From Pseudoalteromonas luteoviolacea (GTDB taxonomy: Bacteria > Pseudomonadota > Gammaproteobacteria > Enterobacterales > Alteromonadaceae): DNA of 64,000 nucleotides. Positions 37,241-46,297 of the stretch are shown in pieces. Position 1 is the stretch's first letter. The number at the start of each line of letters is the position of its first letter. Position numbers and translations under genes: made by a program. Below the pieces are notes generated by a model, which saw only the letters and a program-made list of their open reading frames with translations, was not told the origin of the DNA and did not search any database. The DNA lies in the NCBI RefSeq assembly GCF_021654285.1, contig NZ_JAKFZS010000004.1, forward strand, positions 124,001-188,000, read 5' to 3'.

Positions 37241-40165
37241 ATGCTTCAAAACATGCACAAAGCAAAATTTAAACTGTCACTGTTGGCTGCACTTTCTTTA
37301 GGTGTTGCGAGCAATGTATCTGCTCACAGTTTACAGTCGCAAATTTTGAGTTTTGAAGGAAATGGACTCCCTGATAATGTACATAGCAATGACGCTCGGC
37401 TCACACAGCAAAGAGCAATAAATGGTGAACAGTCACTGCTTTGGGATTGGGGTAAGTCACATGAGCTTACCATTGAGCAAGACTTTGTACGCATGACTGA
37501 TAAGCAGGCGAGTAAAGCGTATGGTCGAGGTGCGACACAAGTGCTGTCTTTTTGGATTTATAATCCAGTTGCTGTAAATGACATTATGCAAGTGTTGCTA
37601 ACGGATGCAGAGCAAACGGCCACGCTTCCAGTCAATATGAACTTCACAGGTTGGCGTGCTGTAGGTGTGTCACTGAATGCTGATTTTAAACCTGCGGTGA
37701 CACATAATTTATCTAAACTGATATTTAAAGCACCGAGTACGATTACACAGGCAGCACAGCCTGTTTTTATTGACCGTGTTATGGTGTCAGTTGATGATAA
37801 GCGTTACCAATGGTCAGATCATCAAGTCACGACGCGATATAAATTACCTGAGATTCATTTTGGTTTAAGCAAAGATTTACCTTCGCCAACTACAGCTCAG
37901 TTGGCAGATATCGATAGGGTGCAACAGCAACTGATTGATCAGTTCAAAGGTCGCTCGGGTAGTTTTGCGTCGTTGCAAAAACGATTTGATGACTATCAGA
38001 TCAGCATCGCAGCAGATGGCACTATAACTGGTCGCCATATCGTCATGGGCTATCAAAAGACCATATATCAAACTAAGCACTTATCTAGCGAAGATAAAGC
38101 ATTAGTGAACGCATATCGTGAATTAGATGATTACACTGACTTGATGTTGGATTTGGCAAAGGCCTACCATAACAGCGCGTTTGATGGATACAAGTCTGAC
38201 ATTGTGAACATGTATAGCCTACTGACCAAGCACTTACTTGATCAAGGCTACGCAGCCGGTAGTGGTTTGGTGACGACACATCACTGGGGTTATAGCACTC
38301 GTTGGTGGTATATTTCTGCACTGATGATGGCTAATGAACTTGAACAGCAGAACCTACTTAAGCCCACTTATGAAGCGTTACTATGGTTCTCACGTGAGTT
38401 TAAATCGAGCTTTGATATGGCACTAAACGAGAAAAGCTCTAACCTAGACTATTTTAATACCTTGTCTAATCAACATTTAGCATTACTGCTTTTAAATCCT
38501 GATGTTAAAGAACGTGTTGCGTTGGTTAAGCAGTTTTCTCATTTCTTTTCTGGAGCGCTAAGCCAAACGCCTTCTGGATATCACGACGGTTTTAGGCCAG
38601 ATGGCACAGCATGGCGTCACTATGGCCATTATGCAGGCTATGCTTTTCCAGCATTTAAGCGTGCGGCACAAGTTGCGTATATTCTAAAAGGCACTGAGTT
38701 TGCACTGCAAAACACCGCGCTAGACAGCTTGAAAAAGGTCATGGTCGCAGGTTGGCGTTATACCAACCCGTATGTGCCTCTAGGTTTATCTGGTAGGCAT
38801 CCATTTAGCAAATTGGGTGTTAAGCACTACAGTAGCGGCCTGCGTGATTTGGCTATGGCATATCCTATATTGGATGAAGAGCTGGCCGCCATTTACTTGC
38901 AAGTGACAAATCTATCAGCAGATCAAGGAAGCCAGATATTTGGTCAAAATATTGCGCCAGCGAAATTACCAGAAGGGAGCTGGAGCTATAATGGCGGTGC
39001 GTTTGTCGTGCATAGACACGGGGATCGGATGGCGCTTATAAAAGGCTATAATAAAGATGTGTGGTCGTCTGAAATTTACAGAAAAGACAACCGTTATGGT
39101 CGTTATCAAAGCCATGGTAGCGTGCATGTGATGCCATTTGGTGAGCCCGATGAGTGGGGCTATCAAGAAGCTGGTTGGGATTGGAACCGAAACCCAGGTG
39201 CAACTACTATTCGCGTGAGTCTAGACGAGTTAGAAAGCCCAAATAAACATAGTTTAATGTTGCGCTCTGACACTGGAGTGAGTGGATCTACATCGCTGCA
39301 GGATAAATTTAGTTTATTTACGTTTAAGCACCAAGCACCGCAAGATAAAGACAAGTTTGAGTCGAGTTTTGTAGCAGAAAAGCATGTGCTTGCTGCCGAC
39401 AACATGTTGTTTTTAACTGGCAACGGGATCTCAAATCTAGATGGTAAAAATGTCACTGAAACGACATTGTTCCAATTGGCAGTCGCAGACACGCCGCGTT
39501 CAATCTGGGTCAATGGCGAAGAAATTAATAGTACTCGCTTTGATTTGACGCTAGGCACAGGGGATTGGTTGATAGATGACAATGGCGTTGGCTACTTTTT
39601 ACAAAATGTTGAGCAAGTAAAAGTCAGTCGTGGATCTCAAACGTCTCGTCATAATAAGACGAAGCAGCAAACAAAAGGTGTATTTACCAAAGCGTGGATC
39701 AATCACGGTACAGCGCCACTTAATGCAAGTTATGAATATGTTGTTGTAATGGATGCGACACCGAGTCAGATGAGTGAATTGGCACAAAAAATGGCTCGCT
39801 ACCCTTATTTTAATATTCGTAAAACAGATCAAAAAGGTATGTACATCCGTAATCGCATAAATAACTTATATGGTTACAGCAGTACTGACTTCACAAACTT
39901 TAAGTTTGGTCCGGTGCGTTCAGTGAGTACGACTGCGCAGTTACTTGTGCAATTAAATGCTAAGCAGGCAACTCTAAGTGTGTCTTCGCCAGAGTTAAAA
40001 GTAAGTAAAACACATACAACACAGAGTGTGCCTATTGAAATCCTTCTAAAAGGCATTTGGCAAACAAATGATGCCGACTATCAACATATTAAAGGCAATA
40101 CGCTTATCAAAACGCACAGTTTTTTTGGTCAGGCTGCCAATATTCAATTAAGCAAAGCTGAGTAA
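37241..40165 (+). CDS. Chondroitin sulfate ABC lyase (polysaccharide lyase family 8)
   Basis: A 974-aa secreted enzyme close in order and sequence to the Proteus vulgaris chondroitinase ABC I (about 1020 aa). A signal peptide ends near SAHS (about residue 29). An N-terminal beta-sandwich domain with FWIYNPV, NFTGWRAVGVSLN and VDDKRYQWSDHQV is followed by the alpha/alpha-toroid with the catalytic region LVTTHHWGYSTRWWYIS (His and Tyr), the arginine in RPDGTAWRHYGHY, and the glutamate in VWSSEIYRKDNRYGRYQSHG. All four catalytic residues known from the Proteus enzyme are kept. It should cleave chondroitin and dermatan sulfate by beta-elimination. No sulfatase or unsaturated glucuronyl hydrolase gene adjoins it, so it may serve scavenging or tissue invasion. 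A strong terminator follows. Confidence 0.94.
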   Translation: MLQNMHKAKFKLSLLAALSLGVASNVSAHSLQSQILSFEGNGLPDNVHSNDARLTQQRAINGEQSLLWDWGKSHELTIEQDFVRMTDKQASKAYGRGATQVLSFWIYNPVAVNDIMQVLLTDAEQTATLPVNMNFTGWRAVGVSLNADFKPAVTHNLSKLIFKAPSTITQAAQPVFIDRVMVSVDDKRYQWSDHQVTTRYKLPEIHFGLSKDLPSPTTAQLADIDRVQQQLIDQFKGRSGSFASLQKRFDDYQISIAADGTITGRHIVMGYQKTIYQTKHLSSEDKALVNAYRELDDYTDLMLDLAKAYHNSAFDGYKSDIVNMYSLLTKHLLDQGYAAGSGLVTTHHWGYSTRWWYISALMMANELEQQNLLKPTYEALLWFSREFKSSFDMALNEKSSNLDYFNTLSNQHLALLLLNPDVKERVALVKQFSHFFSGALSQTPSGYHDGFRPDGTAWRHYGHYAGYAFPAFKRAAQVAYILKGTEFALQNTALDSLKKVMVAGWRYTNPYVPLGLSGRHPFSKLGVKHYSSGLRDLAMAYPILDEELAAIYLQVTNLSADQGSQIFGQNIAPAKLPEGSWSYNGGAFVVHRHGDRMALIKGYNKDVWSSEIYRKDNRYGRYQSHGSVHVMPFGEPDEWGYQEAGWDWNRNPGATTIRVSLDELESPNKHSLMLRSDTGVSGSTSLQDKFSLFTFKHQAPQDKDKFESSFVAEKHVLAADNMLFLTGNGISNLDGKNVTETTLFQLAVADTPRSIWVNGEEINSTRFDLTLGTGDWLIDDNGVGYFLQNVEQVKVSRGSQTSRHNKTKQQTKGVFTKAWINHGTAPLNASYEYVVVMDATPSQMSELAQKMARYPYFNIRKTDQKGMYIRNRINNLYGYSSTDFTNFKFGPVRSVSTTAQLLVQLNAKQATLSVSSPELKVSKTHTTQSVPIEILLKGIWQTNDADYQHIKGNTLIKTHSFFGQAANIQLSKAE

Positions 40166-40204
40166 TTCAACTACACTATTAAAATTAGATCTCCCAACTA
40201 ATTC

Positions 40205-40234
40205 AAAGCGGCAAGATGACAATCTTGCCGCTTT
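40205..40234 (+). terminator. Rho-independent terminator after the chondroitinase gene
   Basis: Perfect 13-bp stem AAAGCGGCAAGAT / ATCTTGCCGCTTT with a 4-base loop, continuing into a T-run. Confidence 0.93.
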
Positions 40235-40331
40235 TTTATGTGCTGCTTTTTGGACTGTGTTCGCGCGTTAAGTCTAGTTACGAATATTTTAAGTTATGTT
40301 ATATTGTATCATTTTTGCGTGGGGCGCAAGA

Positions 40332-43300
40332 ATGGGTCAGGAAAATAAAGTCCGTTTGAATCTGGACAGTATCGTTAAAAAATACCTAAACGAGTTGAAA
40401 GCGTCAGGGTTTAAAGGGGAAGTTGATACCAGTTATTCAACCACTTTGGTGCACTCAACGGATAACAGTATTTACCAGCAATTTCCACAAGCTGTGATAT
40501 TTGCCAAGTCAAATAAGGATATTCAAACAGCATTGTCGTTATCTGAGAAAGCGGAGTTTCGTCAGCTCAGCTTTGGTCCACGTGGCGGTGGCACAGGTAC
40601 TAATGGACAATCACTCACAGGAGGCATTGTATTGGATTTATCGCGGCATATGCGACAAATCTTAGAGGTAAACACGGAAGAACAGTGGGTTAGAGTACAA
40701 GGTGGCGTTATCAAAGATCAACTCAATGATTTTTTAAGGCCGCTGGGATTCTTTTTTGCGCCTGATTTATCTACCAGCAACCGTGCAACGGTGGGCGGCA
40801 TGATAAATACTGACGCATCAGGGCAGGGCTCTTTGGTTTATGGTAAAACCAGCGATCACTTATTGGCTTTAAAGTGCTTTTTAGCTGATGGCTATGAGCT
40901 TGAGACATGCCAAATGCCGATGAAGGCAGCACAGACAATCGCCAAGCAGGATAGCCGCCAAGGACATATCTTTCGTGACGTACTTAACAGCTGTTTAGAA
41001 AACCGCACCAAAATCTTAGACATTTTCCCAAAATTAAATCGCTTTTTAACTGGGTATGACCTTAAAAATGTACTCAGTGACGATATGCAGTCCTTTGATC
41101 TAACCCGTATTATTGCAGGCAGTGAGGGCTCCCTTGCGGTCGTCGCCGAAGCAAAACTGAACATCCTACCTATTGAGCCATACAAAACACTGGTCAATAT
41201 TAACTATGACAACTTTGATTCTGCTTTGAGGCACTCGCCTTTTTTGGTGAGTGCCCGTTCGACTTCTGTTGAAACCGTGGACAGCAAAGTTTTAAATCTG
41301 GCACGTGAAGATATGATTTGGCGCAGTGTCGCCGATTTTTTAGAAACTCCGGCTCATATTGTCTCTGATGGGTTAAATATGGTGGAGTTTAATGGCACAA
41401 ATGAGTCTGACATCAATACCAAGGTGAGGGCATTAACGAACCAATTAGATTCATTAATTGAAAGCAAAAAAGCTGGGGTTTTATCTTATTCAATTACCAC
41501 CAATAAGGCTGATATTTTAAAAATTTATGCGATGCGCAAAAAAGCGGTGGGATTATTGGGCAATACCAAAGGCGCGCAAAAGCCAGTTGCATTTGTTGAA
41601 GACACCGCTGTGCCACCAGAAAACCTTGCTGATTTTATCACTGAATTCAGAGCGCTGCTTGATAGCTATAACTTGAGTTATGGCATGTTTGGTCATGTTG
41701 ATGCTGGTGTTTTGCATGTACGACCGGCCTTGGATTTGTGTGATGATAAGCAGCAAGCCATGTTAAAACCCATATCAGATAAAGTGTCTGAGTTGACAAA
41801 AAAGTATGGTGGCTTGTTTTGGGGTGAGCATGGTAAAGGGTTTCGCAGTGAGTATGGCCCTGATTTTTTTGGTCCCGAATTATTTTTAGAATTGAGAAAG
41901 ATTAAAACTGCATTTGATAAAAATAACAAACTCAACCCTGGGAAAATATGTACGCCGATTGATAAAGAGGCTGCACTTGCAGGCGTAGAGGGGCCGCTTA
42001 GAGCGCGATATGATCAGCTTATACCTATTAATATAAAAACCTCGTTTCAAGATACGCTAAATTGCAACGGCAACGGGCTGTGTTTTAACTACAACGAAAG
42101 CACGCAAATGTGCCCATCATACAAAATAACCAAAGATAGGCGAGACTCTCCCAAAGGGCGCGCTATGTTATTTAAAGAGTGGACACGCTTACAAGCAGCC
42201 CAAGGTGTGGAGTTACCATTACAACAGTCTGCATACTTTGATGCAACTAAGTCTCAGGTACAGATCTCAGAAGCAGGAGAGCTTGCCCAGTTAAACCACG
42301 AGGTAAAGCGTGCTATGGATACTTGCTTGGCCTGTAAAGCATGTTCAACGGCATGCCCTGTCAAAGTGGATATCCCAAATTCGCGGGCGTATTTTTTGCA
42401 TTTCTATCATCAAAAGTATGGTCGTGGGCTTAAGGATTATGTCGTCGGCAATATTGAAAAGCTGCTGCCTTTGATGTCGCTTGGCGCATCAATACTCAAT
42501 CCTGTGATTGGCTCAAAGCTTGTGAATAAGCTCAGTAAGTGGGGATTAGGTTATCAAGATTTACCATTGCTCAGTACCAAACAGCCCAAAGGAGTTGAAT
42601 ATAACTATGAATCGTTAAGTCAGCTCAGTCAGTCGCAAAAAGATAACCATGTGCTGGTGGTATTAGACCCATTCACTTGGTTTTATGAAGCTGAATTAAT
42701 AGCTGCAACCATTAAATTAGTAAATAAGCTCGGTAAAAAAGCCATTCTTTTGCCTTTTCATGGCAACGGTAAAACCCAGCATGTGAAAGGGTTTTTGCCT
42801 GAGTTTAAAGCAACCGCCAAAGCCACCAGCGCGTTTTTACAGCAAGCTGCAAGCTTAAACATTCCTATGGTTGGCTTAGATTCCGCACTGGTATTTGTAT
42901 ACGATGATGAATATCGCAAAGTACTTAGTGACGCAGAGCGAGGGGATTTTCATGTACTCACAATTCATGAATGGCTCAAGCAACAAGACCTTGGTACTTT
43001 AACGCCAACATCGGTGGCTGAGTCATTGACTCTAATGCCTCATTGCACCGAAGAAACGAACGCACGAGCAGCATCGGCAACTTGGAAAAGTATTTTTGAT
43101 ATGCTCGGCATACAAATTAACGCGCCTAGTATCGGGTGCTGTGGCATGGCAGGTACCTTTGGCCATGAGAGTAAAAATCAAGTTGCATCAAGAGCATTAT
43201 ATAACGCATCTTGGCAACCACATGTGCAGTCATCAATCGTAGTCGCAACAGGGTTCTCTTGCCGCAGTCAAATTAAACGCTTTGAAGGGCGTAAGCCAAA

Positions 43301-43334
43301 GCATCCCGTGGAGTTTATTGCTCAACTGCTGTGA
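40332..43334 (+). CDS. ydiJ: YdiJ-type FAD-linked oxidase/Fe-S dehydrogenase
   Basis: About 1000 aa from the ATG at 40332, which follows GGGGCG; the upstream ATG at 40296 lacks such a site. The N-terminal half is an FAD-binding-4 domain (FGPRGGGTGTNGQS, TVGGMINTDASGQG) plus the FAD-oxidase C domain (GHVDAGVLHVRP, NPGKICTP). The C-terminal half has cysteine clusters for Fe-S centres (CNGNGLC...CP and CLACKACSTACPVK) and CCG-type motifs (IGCCGMAGTFG). The length and order match E. coli YdiJ (about 1018 aa), a 2-hydroxyacid dehydrogenase; D-2-hydroxyglutarate or D-lactate are possible substrates. It stands alone with its own terminator. Confidence 0.9.
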   Translation: MGQENKVRLNLDSIVKKYLNELKASGFKGEVDTSYSTTLVHSTDNSIYQQFPQAVIFAKSNKDIQTALSLSEKAEFRQLSFGPRGGGTGTNGQSLTGGIVLDLSRHMRQILEVNTEEQWVRVQGGVIKDQLNDFLRPLGFFFAPDLSTSNRATVGGMINTDASGQGSLVYGKTSDHLLALKCFLADGYELETCQMPMKAAQTIAKQDSRQGHIFRDVLNSCLENRTKILDIFPKLNRFLTGYDLKNVLSDDMQSFDLTRIIAGSEGSLAVVAEAKLNILPIEPYKTLVNINYDNFDSALRHSPFLVSARSTSVETVDSKVLNLAREDMIWRSVADFLETPAHIVSDGLNMVEFNGTNESDINTKVRALTNQLDSLIESKKAGVLSYSITTNKADILKIYAMRKKAVGLLGNTKGAQKPVAFVEDTAVPPENLADFITEFRALLDSYNLSYGMFGHVDAGVLHVRPALDLCDDKQQAMLKPISDKVSELTKKYGGLFWGEHGKGFRSEYGPDFFGPELFLELRKIKTAFDKNNKLNPGKICTPIDKEAALAGVEGPLRARYDQLIPINIKTSFQDTLNCNGNGLCFNYNESTQMCPSYKITKDRRDSPKGRAMLFKEWTRLQAAQGVELPLQQSAYFDATKSQVQISEAGELAQLNHEVKRAMDTCLACKACSTACPVKVDIPNSRAYFLHFYHQKYGRGLKDYVVGNIEKLLPLMSLGASILNPVIGSKLVNKLSKWGLGYQDLPLLSTKQPKGVEYNYESLSQLSQSQKDNHVLVVLDPFTWFYEAELIAATIKLVNKLGKKAILLPFHGNGKTQHVKGFLPEFKATAKATSAFLQQAASLNIPMVGLDSALVFVYDDEYRKVLSDAERGDFHVLTIHEWLKQQDLGTLTPTSVAESLTLMPHCTEETNARAASATWKSIFDMLGIQINAPSIGCCGMAGTFGHESKNQVASRALYNASWQPHVQSSIVVATGFSCRSQIKRFEGRKPKHPVEFIAQLL

Positions 43335-43416
43335 TGCTTAATTGAGTTGGCATTCTTATCTATATGAATTTATTGCTTTTAGTTACATCAGTTAAGCATC
43401 AGTAAAACCATACCCT

Positions 43417-43438
43417 GCGCACATTTACTGTGCGCTTT
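43417..43438 (+). terminator. Hairpin terminator after ydiJ
   Basis: GCGCACA (43417-43423), loop TTTAC, TGTGCGC (43429-43435), then TTTGTTT. Confidence 0.75.
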
Positions 43439-43483
43439 GTTTAGGTTTTATTGATTGTATTCAAGTTGTAATTGAGGCAAAAA

Positions 43484-44626
43484 ATGAAGAACACGAGTCT
43501 ATTTATCTACGCACTGTTTATGCTTTTCTTTTCGAGTATGGTGATCAGTGCTCAAAAATATACGCATCAAAAATTAACAGATAACGTGTATATTATGACC
43601 CGTCACTGGGAAGGCGTTAGTATTAGCTATGGGGTAGTTGTTGGGCAAGATGGCTTGCTGTTGGTTAATTGCAATATCGCGTCAGATGCGCATCCTTTTG
43701 AAGAGGCACTTCGGAAAATATCAGACTTACCCGTCAAATATGTATTAAACAATAATTATGATGGTGGCAATGCGCACCTCAATGGCTATTTTGCTCATAA
43801 AGGCGCACAGATCATTTCTCACCAAGCGCTTAAATACAGCACTATTTTCACACAAAACCTGGTTGATGATGGTTACTCTATGGAATTTGGTGGGCAAACC
43901 ATTTCAATGCACCACAGTGGCGGGCACTCATTTGGGCATATGAATATACGGTTAAAGCAAGCCAATATTCTGTTTATGGCTGACAGCTACCGCAGTGACT
44001 GGTTAACGGTATTTGGACCAAAGGGGGTTGATGGGCATATTGGGGGCCTTGAGTCTGCATTGACAATGATTGATGAGCAGACCGTGATTGTACCGGGTAA
44101 CGTATTACCCGATCAGTTATTTGCAAGCCGTGCAGACGTCATGCAGCAAATCAAAAGTACAGGTTTGTTTAAGTCACTTGTACAAAAACTTTCAGCTAAA
44201 GGTCTATCACCAGAGGAGATCACTGAACATCAAGAAATAAAGTCATTTTTTAAAACGTATTATCCTGAGCGCTTGGACTTTGACATTATTTCTAGAGTAC
44301 GCAATGCAGTAAACTTTCATGTCACGCCAGACTATAAAGCAACATCAAAAGAGTTGGATGAGCTGCTAGGAAAGTATGTGTCTAATAATGGCAAAATATT
44401 TGAAGTGATTGTGCAAGATGGCAGGCTGATTGCGCGCAGTGAAGGGAACTATATTTTGCCTCTTAAATGGACTGATAAAAATACTGTAATAAACCCTTCT
44501 GGTGAATTAAATGAACAATTTGAAATTGTTCGCAATGAACTAGGGCAAATTAGAAAGCTTAAACTCCATTTTGGTAAAAGCTGGCAAAGGCGATATGTAG
44601 GGACAACCAGTTGGAGCAAGCTTTGA
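43484..44626 (+). CDS. Secreted metallo-beta-lactamase-fold protein with degenerate metal site
   Basis: A 380-aa protein from ATG 43484 (GAGG upstream; an in-frame TTG at 43472 is less likely). A signal peptide ends at about VISAQK. The MBL-fold outline is clear: VVVGQDGLLLVNCN, VKYVLNNNYDGGNAHLNGYF, HSGGHSFGHMN, NILFMADSY. However, the canonical HxHxDH motif is replaced: the aligned positions read Asn, Asn, Asp, Gly, so three metal-binding histidines are lost while the later His and Asp are kept. It is probably not a normal zinc hydrolase; it may have a different role or bind a different cofactor. Neighbours give no clue. Confidence 0.8.
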   Translation: MKNTSLFIYALFMLFFSSMVISAQKYTHQKLTDNVYIMTRHWEGVSISYGVVVGQDGLLLVNCNIASDAHPFEEALRKISDLPVKYVLNNNYDGGNAHLNGYFAHKGAQIISHQALKYSTIFTQNLVDDGYSMEFGGQTISMHHSGGHSFGHMNIRLKQANILFMADSYRSDWLTVFGPKGVDGHIGGLESALTMIDEQTVIVPGNVLPDQLFASRADVMQQIKSTGLFKSLVQKLSAKGLSPEEITEHQEIKSFFKTYYPERLDFDIISRVRNAVNFHVTPDYKATSKELDELLGKYVSNNGKIFEVIVQDGRLIARSEGNYILPLKWTDKNTVINPSGELNEQFEIVRNELGQIRKLKLHFGKSWQRRYVGTTSWSKL

Positions 44627-44748
44627 GTATGCGTTAGCTTGATGCATGGCTGATAAACTAGCATGGATGCTTTAAATATCAGTGATATAGTTGATACTTA
44701 TATAATTGTGTGTATCTTCTGGCTGTATAATTAAAGAGATGGAGTTAA

Positions 44749-45378
44749 GTGTCGATGCGTTTTGTATATGTGATGGACCCAATGTGTGCTTGGTGCTTTG
44801 GGTTTGGGCCAGAATTAGAGGCGTTTTTAAGTGGGCATGCAAGTGCTCGGGTAGAATGGGTTATGGGCGGCCTTGCGCCAGACAATACTGAGCCAATGGA
44901 GCAAAGCTTAAGGGACACAATCGCTTCATATTGGCATCAGATAGAACAAAGAACCCAAGTCTCGTTTAATCACGATTATTGGCACCAGAACACGCCTTAC
45001 CGTTCTACTTACCAAGCTTGTCGGGCTGTGATTGTGGCGCAAACTATGAAAGAAAATGGTGCAGAAGCAATGTCAAAGGCGATTCAATCGGCCTATTATC
45101 AACAAGCAGCAAACCCATCATTAGATGCGACTTTGGCAGCATGCGCGGTGTCTATTGGACTAGACGAAGCGCAGTTTTTATCTTCACTTAATGCACAAGA
45201 TACGCAAGCGCAGCTGCAGCAGCATTTGGCGTTAACCCGCCAGTTACAAGTGGGTGGCTTCCCGGCATTGTTTTATGTGACTGATGAAAACTATGCCTAT
45301 GCACTGACTTTAGGGTATTGCCAAGCAAGTGAGCTGTCTGAGCGGTTTACTAAAATACACCAAGCAGCATCACAATGA
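44749..45378 (+). CDS. DsbA-family thioredoxin-fold protein
   Basis: A 209-aa protein, or 207 aa if it starts at the ATG at 44755; GGAG at 44741-44744 fits the latter better. The redox motif CAWC is near the N-terminus (DPMCAWCFGFGP), and GGFPALFY carries the cis-proline before the C-terminal strand. The helical insert resembles the DsbA/FrnE/HCCA-isomerase group. There is no signal peptide, so it acts in the cytoplasm, probably as a disulfide oxidoreductase. Its stop overlaps the next gene by 4 bp (ATGA). Confidence 0.86.
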   Translation: MSMRFVYVMDPMCAWCFGFGPELEAFLSGHASARVEWVMGGLAPDNTEPMEQSLRDTIASYWHQIEQRTQVSFNHDYWHQNTPYRSTYQACRAVIVAQTMKENGAEAMSKAIQSAYYQQAANPSLDATLAACAVSIGLDEAQFLSSLNAQDTQAQLQQHLALTRQLQVGGFPALFYVTDENYAYALTLGYCQASELSERFTKIHQAASQ

Positions 45379-45761
45379 CCGTATTAGACATGTATTTTGA
45401 CTTCAGGTGCCGTTTTGCTGAAGTTACCCAAAAGGCAGATCAAGCACACTTAAAGTTATGGGGAGATCTCGACCCTGAATATGCGTACTCTTGGTTTGAA
45501 AGTGTCGCTAAAGCAATTAACATTGAAATGAACAAGGGAGCACCCTCTGCGCACTATGTAGATGTTTTTAAGTACTTTGAGACACAATATAAATGTGGAA
45601 TTGATGAGGTAAAAGACTGTATTGATGTATCTTTTACAGAAAATCTATTTTGGCAAGTCAGAGTAGAAAACGCACAAGGTTACTGGCAGGTGTTACCGGA
45701 ATTATTGAAAACGCTTTATATCGATTTTCATGCTAATTTGCCTACTCCTGATTTCAGGTAA
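45375..45761 (+). CDS. Unknown small cytoplasmic protein, coupled to the DsbA-like gene
   Basis: A 128-aa acidic, aromatic-rich protein with no signal peptide or membrane segment and 3 Cys (FRCRF, YKCGIDEVKDC). It starts 4 bp inside the end of the DsbA-family gene, so it is translationally coupled to it. I do not recognise a family. Composition (many Trp, Tyr, Phe) suggests a compact helical protein. Confidence 0.72.
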   Translation: MTVLDMYFDFRCRFAEVTQKADQAHLKLWGDLDPEYAYSWFESVAKAINIEMNKGAPSAHYVDVFKYFETQYKCGIDEVKDCIDVSFTENLFWQVRVENAQGYWQVLPELLKTLYIDFHANLPTPDFR

Positions 45762-45860
45762 TAAGTGATAATAGTTAGTGGAAGCATTTAATTTTCAGCT
45801 TCTACCTTGTTACTTTCTTGCTTTTAATATTATTTTAACTTTTGTTCTTTAAGTTGAGGT

Positions 45861-45877
45861 GTCACCAAAATGGTGAC
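45861..45877 (+). promoter_or_regulatory. 5'-UTR hairpin before a small secreted-protein gene
   Basis: GTCACCA, loop AAA, TGGTGAC; perfect 7-bp stem 26 bp before the ATG at 45904. It could be an operator or mRNA element. Confidence 0.45.
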
Positions 45878-45903
45878 TAATAAATAAAATTTAAGGACAA
45901 AAA

Positions 45904-46251
45904 ATGAAAAACTATATTAAGGTATTATCAGTAAGTGCGTTAATGTTTGCCGCTCAGTCTCAAGCTGCAACTGTTTTTAACTGTTCTGGTTATTTAAAAA
46001 ACGTTTTTTCAATTGGTAATAACGCGTATGAAGTACGTTATTCTCGCTATTCTGATGGCGGTTTTGAGCTAGAGCCTTTGATCATTTATCCAGAGCAAAC
46101 TTACTTGCTAGGCCCTGTGCTAGAAGCAATTCGTCAGTCAAAAAACAACCAAGTAAAATATACACTAGTTGTAGAAAACCGCGATAGCGGCGACAGAAGG
46201 TGTCACGATGGTGAGAGCAATAACGCACTATTGGCGATCACTAAATATTAA
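45904..46251 (+). CDS. Small secreted protein of unknown function
   Basis: A 115-aa protein with a signal peptide (MKNYIKVLSVSALMFAAQSQA, cleavage at residue 21-22). The mature part has two Cys (FNCSGY, RRCHDG) that could form a disulfide, and a beta-rich pattern. The ribosome binding AAGGA lies about 6 bp upstream. I do not recognise a family. It shares a bidirectional terminator with the convergent MerR-type gene. Confidence 0.78.
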   Translation: MKNYIKVLSVSALMFAAQSQAATVFNCSGYLKNVFSIGNNAYEVRYSRYSDGGFELEPLIIYPEQTYLLGPVLEAIRQSKNNQVKYTLVVENRDSGDRRCHDGESNNALLAITKY

Positions 46252-46264
46252 TTCTGTTTTGTAA

Positions 46265-46285
46265 AAAGGCGCATTGAGCGCCTTT
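46265..46285. terminator. Bidirectional terminator between convergent genes
   Basis: AAAGGCGC, loop ATTGA, GCGCCTTT, with A-run before and T-run after; it serves the secreted-protein gene (+) and the MerR-type gene (-). Confidence 0.85.
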
Positions 46286-46297
46286 ATCTGTGTCATG

